Assembly: GCA_036971715.1 (NCBI GenBank)
Contig: JAVHJL010000002.1
Location: 3,318,501 to 3,382,500 of the forward strand
Source of the DNA: Arthrobotrys musiformis
Lineage: Eukaryota; Ascomycota; Orbiliomycetes; Orbiliales; Orbiliaceae
Direction of reading: 5' to 3'
Length of the DNA stretch: 64,000 nt
Below are positions 56,267-64,000 of the stretch, piece after piece. Numbering within the stretch: position 1 is the first letter of the stretch; each line of letters starts with the position of its first letter. The position numbers and the translations under genes are program-made. A model generated the notes under the pieces. It had not been told where the DNA came from. It saw only the letters and a program-made list of their open reading frames with translations, and made no database searches.

Positions 56267-57664
56267 ATGATTAGCGGAGCCTCAACTATCAAGTAAGAAA
56301 CACGACTATCTTTTGACGCAGGTCGACTGCCGAGACCTGTTTCTACCCGATCGAATCACAATCACTTTATAGCTGGGACTATATTGTATCGTGGAGCTCC
56401 ACCAGTGCTAACAGCATCCGCGTATGTAGGTTCGAATGGGCCATGTTGGGATTGACCGTCCCTTTTGTGCTCCTTCGGTTGTACTCCCGCTGCTGGATTA
56501 CGCGTAATGCTTCGGCCAGTGACATCGTCGTCGTTCTGACGTGGGTCCTGTTTGCCATTGGAACCTCTCAGGACTATGCTACCTATCGCTTGGGCTTTTT
56601 TCAAGACGGGCAATCATATACTCTCAGTTTATTGGATAACTTCCTAGACAAAGAAAATCTTGTTAAAGTTCTCAAGGTATGTAGAGTAAAACGTAAAGAG
56701 ATAGAATGTTCATAAAAGTCGTGAAGCTAACTTGAATAGATATCTTTTACAAACACAATCCCATACTACGGGACCCTCTGGGGGATCAAGGTTTCTTTGC
56801 TTCTGCTGTACTACAAGCTCATCCCTGAGTCGATCCCGATTCTTCGGCTCGCGTTACACATAACATCTACTGTTATCGGTGTATCGTTCTTTATCGTCTT
56901 CTGCCTCAACATGTTCTGGTGTGTCCCTATCGCTCGCAACTGGAGCATCGATAAGGAAGATGCATGCTTTTCTTTTGCTGCCCGTGTGCCGTACTTCGTC
57001 ACTGCGGCATTGCACCTCCTCACCGAGATTATGCGTAAGTCTTCATAAGGAATCGACCTATAAACATGCTTATGCATATATGACGACTGAATACGTACTG
57101 ACTCGGGGTTTAGTTTTAATCCTTCCATTTCCACTTCTCAAAGTCCTCAATCTCACACCGAGAAAGAGGGGCGAAGTTGGTGCACTTTTTGCTCTAGGCG
57201 GTCTCTGCATTATCTTTACTATCGTAAGAATAGTCGAGGTCGGATTTGCTGTCGACGTTGCAACCGTCGGTGTTTGGTCAACTGTTGAACAAGCTGGTGG
57301 TATCATCGTTATCTGTGCCCCAGCTCTTCGCGGTCTCGGTTCTCAACCTGCGCCCCAATCTCAAGTCGATCTTGAAAGCGGCCAACAATCCATTCACGGA
57401 CAAGGATGGTGGACGGCTGGCCGTGCTACTCCTAAACGACGCGATAGCGGCTCTCCGCATGAAATTCTGCCTAAGGCCTTTCTCAGGTTCTCGGGTACGC
57501 ACCAATCCGAAAATGCATGGGAGTCGCTTCCAGATAAGCAACCTTCTTCGGACGACATTACTATCGCTCAACGAGTTGTTCCAAACGATCTCTCATCACA
57601 AGCCTCGACAGAGGAACTAAAGATCACCAAATTGGAGCAAACAGCTCAAGTCCAACCAGCTTGA
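56267..57664 (+). CDS. PTH11-like fungal rhodopsin-domain membrane protein
   Basis: Four exons, 56267-56292, 56373-56676, 56740-57034 and 57114-57664, encode 391 residues. Six to seven hydrophobic helices fit the Ascomycete-wide 'fungal rhodopsin' (SAT4/PTH11-related) family: the conserved RxYSR after helix 2 (LLRLYSRCWITRNASASDIV), then VVLTWVLFAIG, a long loop, the helix start WGIKVSLLLLYYKLIP, the MFWCVP(I)AxxW motif (NMFWCVPIARNW), FVTAALHLLTEIM, FPLLKVLNL.PRKRGEVGAL and GVWSTVEQAGGIIVICAPAL. The last 110 residues are a polar cytosolic tail. The family includes putative G-protein-linked sensors such as Pth11, but most members have no proven ligand; this one lacks an N-terminal CFEM domain. 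Confidence 0.9.
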
Positions 57665-58569
57665 ACGGATGGCGGGGAGAAAAGTCGCGCACATCTATTA
57701 CATCTACACATTACAATAAAAAGTCATCACGAGGTTTACGAGTTCTATGAGTTTTCATTTCATGAAACAGAATGAAGCGTTCCTGTGATTCGACCTTTTG
57801 TTCTGTCGAGGATGCTACGTATACTATACTAGCTCCACCCGACTAGGTTCCACGAAGAGGCAGCCGCCAATAATACATCGGGCGGCGACATGGTTCCGTG
57901 TGAGCTCCGGTGACAGAACCAAGTATACTTTACATGTCCGGGTACCTTCTCCGGCCTATCAAGACGGGTTTTCAGAGAGGCCGAGTTTAAACATAATTTA
58001 AATGGCTTATTCTGAATACACGGTCAAGTGTTTAGGCTCTCTAGCCTAACGCTCAGACTCTAGCATTTGTTGGGGTTCAACTTTTTTTTTTTTTTTAACT
58101 TGTTATTTTTTGTAATGGATCAAGGGGTGTCTACTAGTACATTATCTTTTGGTAGATACTTACACTTGTTGGTGTTTCGAAAGATGCTTTTAACCCTTTT
58201 AGCTAGGGGGCATCAGGGAGGGAAAAAGTTGGATTGTTTTAGAGGGATCAATGTTGGATCGGTTCGATCAGGTGCTCCAACTTTAAACAGAGGGGTAGCT
58301 TAACAGGGCCTAGAACACAATTGTGTCCTCCCATTACATGAACATAAACATGTACCAATACTAGATAGTTCTATAGCTAGCTTTTACTCTAGACGAAATA
58401 CAGAATTCCATAAAAAATATCTCTCACTGCATGCTTCGGAACCAACCGTCCTCGTTAAACCAACCAGAAAAAAGTTTTTCCGGTGTGATATGCCGAACTC
58501 GCATTCCGACATGCGATAAACCACCTACCCGCCTCGAACTAGCGTCGGTTCGTCTCCCGATCGATAGTC
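57665..58569. other. Convergent intergenic region, no gene seen
   Basis: About 900 bp between two convergent genes, with a 15-base poly-T run at 58082-58096. The open frame at 58067-58303 is built around this run and not supported. Confidence 0.5.
57715..57720 (+). terminator. Polyadenylation signal AATAAA
   Basis: AATAAA about 50 bases past the stop of the rhodopsin-like receptor gene, a plausible 3'-end signal. Confidence 0.45.
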
Positions 58570-59919
58570 TTACTCTCGTACGACCATCCCGGCATACCCC
58601 TGGCCGGTGGAAGCGCACATTGATAATACTCCGACCTTCCCACCCGTCTTCTCTAGCCCGTTAAGTAATGTAGCGACGATCCTCGCTCCTGTAGCACCAA
58701 GCGGGTGCCCCAAAGCAATAGCCCCACCCATCGGATTTACCTTTTCCGGGTCAATTCCTAATTCTCTGATGCAGTAGACACTTTGCGATCCGAAGGCTTC
58801 ATTAAGTTCCCAAACATCAACTTCCGATTTGTCGATGCCAGTCAATCGGAGCAGCTCAGGTACCGCTACTGCCGGGGCGATTCCCATGAGTCGTGGGGAG
58901 ACACCCATGACCGTACCTGAAACGTACTTTCCAATCGGTTTGATACCCAGGGATTCTGCTTTCGCTCGAGTCATGAGCAGAATAGCGGCAGCTCCGTCAG
59001 ATATTTGGGAAGACTGGTGATGTAACATATCATGTTAGGGTATCATCATTCCAAAGAACGTTTGAATGAGGCTGGTGTAACTCACATTCCCCGCCGTTGT
59101 GGTCCCGTCCTCTGTGAACGCCGGCTTCAAATTCCCAAGTTTTTCCATATTCAATCCCTTTCTCACGCCATCGTCCTTCTTGACAATCTCCCAGCTTTCC
59201 TCCACAATTTCTTTCCCATCGGCGTCAACCTCGCCCTCTTTCTTCACTAATTTCCTCGCGTTGACTTCAACCACCTCATCCTCAAACCACCCTTTCTCCC
59301 ATGCCTCTGCAGCTTTTCTGTGACTTTCCATAGCAAATTTGTCCTGTTCCTCCCTAGATACCCCCAATTCCTTTGCTACATTCTCACTCGTAATCCCCAT
59401 GGGCATCAAGACATCACGCGCATCTTGTAAAGGACTTTTCTTCCCTACCCCTTCTGCAACTCTCCATGGAATCCCCCTATGCGGGAAGTAATCCAAACTC
59501 ATACTCTCCGTGCCGGCTGCTATCGCACAGTCTGTTCCGCCGTTCAATCCAGTCTCGATATTTGCACGAATAGTATTCGCGAGCAATGTCATCGCGTATG
59601 CCGAACTGCTACATTGTCGATTAACCGTCGCAACGGTCGTGGTACTCGGGAACCCAACATGTTTGACGCCTGCAGCTGATGCCTTCTGCCCGCCTAATGT
59701 TTGTAAAACGGCGCCGACTAGGACGTCTTTCACCTCTGCGGGGGCGATTTTGGTGCGGTTGAGAGTGGCGGAGAGGACGGTGGAGAGTAGCTCTTCGGGG
59801 TGGGTGGCTGCGAGGCCGCCTTTGAGGGCTCTGGTGATCGGTGTGCGTAGTGCTGAGGCGATTATTATGTCTGTTGGGTGTTTTGCGAGAATCGCGGGGA
59901 GGCCGCGGGGGAGGGGCAT
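58570..59919 (-). CDS. Acyl-CoA thiolase (3-ketoacyl- or 3-oxoadipyl-CoA type)
   Basis: Thiolases cleave a 3-oxoacyl-CoA with CoA to acetyl-CoA and a shortened acyl-CoA. Two exons, 59086-59919 and 58570-59013, give 425 residues. The triad is present: Cys103 in VNRQCSSS, His381 in ALGHPLGATGAR and Cys411 in MCASTGQG, with WELNEAFGSQSV. The overall layout is that of fungal peroxisomal thiolases. Two unusual points: the loop after the nucleophile reads CSSSAYAM rather than the usual CSSGLQA-like sequence, and the last motif is CASTGQG instead of CIGTGMG. No good PTS2 nonapeptide is seen in MPLPRGLPAILAKHPTD, and the end VVRE is not PTS1, so location is unclear. The dioxygenase gene lies 454 bp upstream in the same orientation, making a 3-oxoadipyl-CoA thiolase role plausible (inference). 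Confidence 0.88.
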
Positions 59920-60373
59920 GGCGCACTTGTGTTCTGTGGGGTGTAGATACCCACTCTATAGGATTTAACTATGGGTGTGATATTGAATTCTACAGATAGT
60001 GGAGATATTCAATCGCCTGGTATCGATAGTCCATATGAAGCTATACAATGGATCGATATCGTTATCGTGATTTTGAAGCGGAAAATTGCCATCATGATTA
60101 CTGATATACGTGTAGTTGTTGAAGCTAGTTAGTCTCGAAGTTTGGTTCGGGAAGTGGAAGGTTTCGGCTGCAAGTTTCGGATGATGGCGCCGGAACGCTG
60201 CAGCAACACAGAAATAGTTACACTTTTGATGCAATTGGTCTCGAGAAAGAGATAAATTTAATTAAGCTCATGAGTGAAGTAATTAATAGAAAGGGGATAT
60301 TAAGAGTATTTGATGCTATATGCCAGCGATGTATAAGTTCCGCATATCGGAATCCCGCTGTATAGTTTATAGT
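59920..60373. other. Promoter region of the thiolase gene
   Basis: 454 bp between two minus-strand genes, holding the thiolase promoter and the dioxygenase 3' end. No gene seen. Confidence 0.5.
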
Positions 60374-61580
60374 TTATTTGCTGGCAACAGGGACACCATT
60401 CTCCAACTTGGCCGTACTTCCGAGCTTTTCCAAAGCCTGCTTGGCTAGCCTGTTCTTCAATTCCGCGCTCTCCGCGTCCGTGGTGAGCACGAAGTCCCAC
60501 TTCAGCAAATGGTCTCCAATTTTCATGCCATATTTTTCTGCCATTGCAGGGTCGGAGACGGTTTCAATATCAACGATGAGACTGGATTTAACACCGAAAA
60601 CTGCGTCTGAAGTCTCATATGGGTCTCCCCGTGGGTATAGTGCTCTGGACAAAAATGTGTCAGCTAGCTCAGAGACGGTAGCTTTCGGGAGCTACATATG
60701 CACGGGCTTGTCCTTTAGAAGGGGGCTTACGTTACTAATTCGTCGTATCCGTCCTTTTTGAACTTGAAATGTAAATGTGCAGGTCGATAGCAATGTCTGT
60801 GTAGCGCAGCCAACATTTTACCCACAGGACCTAGAATTCGTAGTGTTAGCTTTGAAGGTAGATGATATCCTTCGGAATACTTTGCTTCTTACCATCGCTA
60901 GGAATTGGATATCTACATATTACATTTGTTAGACCCCTGAGTATTAATATTGCCGCGGAAAGAATGATAAGACATGAGACTTACGGTACTGGCTTCACAC
61001 ACTTAAACCAAAATCCTTCATTATTACTCTCCAGGACACCTCTGCAATCCGGTGTAGTGCGCCCAGGGTATTGAGTATCGTAATGTCCCGTATCATCTGT
61101 TTCCCACACATCGACTGTCACACCCTCCAACGGCTTCCCTGTAGTATCCTTCACGGTACATAGTACCAGCATCGCTTCTCCCTTTCCTGGACTGCAAATG
61201 TCCTCCCCAATTTCAAAATGGTGTGCATCGTGTGTGTGGAAGGGTCCCAAAACTGTTCCCTCGGTTGCGCCAGGTGGCTTAGGATGGTCCATCCCATCTA
61301 CTAGAACCGACAACCCAAGCGTATCCGATAGTAATATAAACTCTTGTCTGATGTCATCGCATTTCTGACCCACGGAGGTGAGAAATTGGATCGCGGCCAT
61401 CCATTCTTCGGTCGTCAAGCGGGTTTCACGAGCAAAGTCATGAAGATGGGCGACGAGTGTGGTTATTAGGTATTGCAACCGTTTGTTGGGAGACTGTGAG
61501 TTTATGATGTTCACGTTAGATGTGATGTTTTCGTCCGTCAGATCCATCATTGGTGGAACGGTGATTTTTGAGGGATCCAT
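60374..61580 (-). CDS. Intradiol ring-cleavage dioxygenase (hydroxyquinol/catechol 1,2-type)
   Basis: Non-heme Fe(III) enzyme that opens catechol- or hydroxyquinol-type rings to muconate or maleylacetate. Four exons, 60985-61580, 60893-60912 (a 20-nt microexon), 60731-60830 and 60374-60644, give 328 residues. The ATG at 61580 is the first of the frame. Iron ligands are all visible: Tyr167 in GHYDTQYPG, Tyr200 in YPIPSDG, formed across two splices, and His224/His226 in RPAHLHF. Also typical are an N-terminal helical dimerisation region (RLTTEEWMAAIQFLTSVGQK), GTVLGPFHTHDA, VDVWETDDTG and SDAVFGVKSSLIVD. The DxTGHYDTQY sequence is closer to hydroxyquinol than to classical catechol enzymes, as I recall them. 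No signal peptide, so intracellular. Confidence 0.93.
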
Positions 61581-63785
61581 TGTCAATTATTGGGTATATG
61601 GTTCGGCTTGCGCTTGGGTTTGGGGTCTTCTAGGCCACTGGGCTTCCTCAAAATTTAATCAATTGACTTTATATAATAAATCGCAAGCCCGAAGTTGATT
61701 ACATACGGTATTGTTGGAAATTGCACTTGCGAATGACGACAAAATATTTATAGATCGATCTTGTGTTGGAAGTCGCACTGGAATGTATCTATTCGCGATC
61801 CGGGGCCGAGATCTGTGGGGAAATTCTCTTAAAACCGAACGAGGTTAACTGCAGCCTATCACAGGGGAGATATTAAAAGGAAGAAACTCCAGAATGGTCC
61901 GTTTTCTGATCTTTTTTCGTGTGTGCAATGTTTACTAAGATGCGTCAGCATCAGTAACACAGCATTAGCAAGCTGACATGACGTCCCACGCCCTCAGAAC
62001 TATCCGAACAACGCTGCCGAACCGAAAACGCGGGGTTTTACCCCGCTAGCCACTACCGTTCACTCACGCCAGCTATCAATTATAGAATTCACATTTGGCC
62101 GTTTAGAGGAGCCGATTATGAATTTGAAAGGCAAAACAGATAATTTTGAGCCGCTACCCAAATATACTTCTTAGTAGCCTCGGAACTAAATGCAAAGTCT
62201 CGCGTTGAATTAAATGGACCTGTATATTTCGACTTCTGCATGGAGAACCGGCTACACGAAATATTGATGTTCCAAAAAAAGAATATTTTGACTATTGCAC
62301 TGGGACTAAGTACAAAGTTGTCTGGTGTAACGGATAGTTTAAGCTTTGCCAAGTCTAATACTTGTGACCCTCTCAACAGTTTCTCGTATCTACGTCTATC
62401 CAACTCGATTACTTAAGTGCGTACCTGCGAACTTCAACGTACATACATGTCATACGTATAGATGTGAGATACGTTACATCAAAACGGGATAGAGTCCAGA
62501 ATTGAAACTTTAAATGGTATTGCGGAATTAAGTTCAAAATTTATCTATCAGTTACATTGTTGGTTTCGTCGTACAAACATTGACGTCCCCGGAGTGCCTC
62601 GCACTAGAATATTTTCGAAATTTCATCAACCTGCCAGAGGTGCTATTGGTCTTATACCCAGGGTGTTATCCCTGCTTTAAATTATGAGACTTCCGTTGTT
62701 GGAATCGGGTTTATGCTGGGGTAGTATACAATGAAGTTATTACATGTGATAAGCTTTGATTGTTTTTATACTCAATCTTTGTGTAACGGGAGGCCCTGGC
62801 GAGATATCTTAAATCCGTAGACTTCTATATCAAAGAATACTACCTGTAGTTATAGCTACACTATGGATTATACCTTAGGGTTGATCTTTAGAGTGATTCC
62901 TACTGTTCTGTCTAGAACGGGCTCTTCTATCGCACATGTGGTCCGACATGTATACTAGAATACGAGACTGGTTTTTATCTTCGTCTGACCTTAGCTTTGC
63001 TCCGTATATATTTGGTCTTGCATTCCGCAAAACCGCAATCCTAGTTTGGTAATTTGTATAAAGTAAGCGGGACCATTAATGGAGATAACTAAGCTAGGGA
63101 TTTTGCCGATCTGTAAAGTTAGACTGTGTAACAGCAATCCTACTTGAATCCGAAGTGCAAACCTCGAGGCCTTAGGCGTGCCTAGTTTGCCAACTGGCAA
63201 TATCAGAATCGCAAATATGCGGATACCGATGGTGGAGCTATTTTGGTTAAGCTGTCAATTGGACAGCTGGCTGGCATCTGAGCCATTCTGAAGCATTTTA
63301 GATGATGTAATTTGTGAAATGAGTGTTTATGGTATTAGGAATCGTACTGGGGCATGCGAAGTTGTTAGACTGGTGGGTTCGAGACTGTTGGCTGCCCCAA
63401 AAATCCAACATTTAGGATTTGTGTTGGGGTCTACAGAGGAATCTGTGGGTCCAACGTCTGGGAGACATTCGCACAGCTAGCTGAGTCCAATTGCTGTGTA
63501 TTTCTTGATATGCACAGCTGGGGAACTTCAAATCATCTCTAAAAGCCCACCGTCTACAATCTACCTTACCATCAACCTCTTGGACAGACATCGCATAGTT
63601 AACGAAGCTAACTTCGAACCTGAAAAGTGAGCTGCCTCATCTCTATTCTAAGATCTACTCTCCTCTTACGTTAATTACTTTGATATCAAGGCATCAATAA
63701 GTGTGTCTGTTTAAGCTCTAACATCTATCAACCAGTCTACCTCTCCATCTCCCGTGCCGTATTTATTACCAAACCCACCTCCAAG
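61581..63785. other. 2.2-kb divergent gene-free region
   Basis: Region between the dioxygenase (minus) and the last F-box gene (plus), holding both promoters. The small minus-strand frames at 62116-62403 and 62991-63200 show no domain. Nothing else recognised. Confidence 0.5.
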
Positions 63786-64000
63786 ATGCCAAAGTACGAG
63801 ATTCTTCGCCACGTCGTCGGTCCCACCAACGTTGGAAGCCTTCCGGACAAAATCGTCGAAGAGATCTTGTCCTATCTCCCAACGACAGCAGTTACAGCCC
63901 TCTGCCAAGTCTATCCGAATGTTCTCAAAATCGTCTGTGAGCAAAACAGAACCCGCTACTTCGGGTACCGCAAGCACCTCGCTGTCATCTTTATGCCTGC
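63786..64000 (+). CDS. F-box protein, 5' part (cut by window end)
   Basis: The ATG at 63786 opens a frame that runs to the window end without a stop (71 codons). Residues about 15-50, NVGSLPDKIVEEILSYLP and then TALCQVYPNVLKIV, form a typical F-box (LPxxIxxEILxYLP). The rest of the protein is outside the window, so substrate-binding domains are unknown. The opposite-strand open frame over the same bases is a shadow. Confidence 0.75.
   Translation, partial: MPKYEILRHVVGPTNVGSLPDKIVEEILSYLPTTAVTALCQVYPNVLKIVCEQNRTRYFGYRKHLAVIFMP

Noticed and set aside
59510..59968. 152-codon plus-strand frame
   Set aside because: Antisense shadow of the thiolase first exon.
1..64000. CRISPR array, bacterial operon or ribosome-binding-site signals
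   Set aside because: The sequence is eukaryotic with spliceosomal introns. No regularly spaced direct repeats with spacers were seen, and such features are not expected.

Overview
The window is nuclear DNA of a filamentous ascomycete (Pezizomycotina). The evidence is many short spliceosomal introns (about 50-145 nt, GT..AG, with CTAAC/CTAAT-like branch sites), housekeeping proteins of fungal type (TFIIH helicase Ssl2, ALG1 mannosyltransferase, AP-1 mu), a PTH11-like fungal rhodopsin-domain receptor, a DUF4748-like protein and many secreted Ser/Thr-rich, Cys-spaced wall proteins. I cannot fix the order from sequence alone. Exon structures below were joined by hand from splice signals and checked for reading frame; they are predictions.

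Layout. 0-6 kb: two secreted proteins of unknown function (minus) and a Cys-rich zinc-finger-like protein (plus). 6.7-10.5 kb: SSL2 (minus), divergent from a small DUF4748-like gene (plus). 10.5-22.1 kb: an accessory region with small secreted proteins, one ending in a (GAG)n-encoded poly-Glu tail, a 650-bp foldback inverted repeat, and two related Ser/Thr-rich wall proteins sharing the same N-terminal Cys module. 23.6-26.9 kb: ALG1 and a DUF7707-like membrane-anchored surface protein. 27.2-37.1 kb: an F-box/ankyrin-like protein, an APH-type kinase, a 1200-residue intronless protein made of two complete IucA/IucC-type NIS siderophore synthetase units in tandem, and a second F-box protein. 38-50 kb: AP-1 mu, a type II membrane glycosyltransferase-like protein, an alpha/beta hydrolase, a four-helix membrane protein, an AAA+ ATPase and a small zinc-ribbon-like protein. 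50-56.2 kb: no recognisable gene. 56.3-61.6 kb: the rhodopsin-like receptor, a divergent thiolase and an intradiol ring-cleavage dioxygenase. The last two are in the same orientation and fit as parts of an aromatic (3-oxoadipate-type) catabolic route. The window ends inside a third F-box gene.

The most unusual object is the tandem NIS synthetase (31755-35357). Ascomycete siderophores are classically hydroxamates made by NRPSs. A double-headed NRPS-independent synthetase, with nearly all the ATP/carboxylate-binding motifs kept in both halves, suggests polycarboxylate-type siderophore chemistry that I do not recognise as described in this group. Secondary points of interest are the foldback element, the thiolase/dioxygenase pair, the poly-Glu effector-like protein and the paralogous wall-protein pair.
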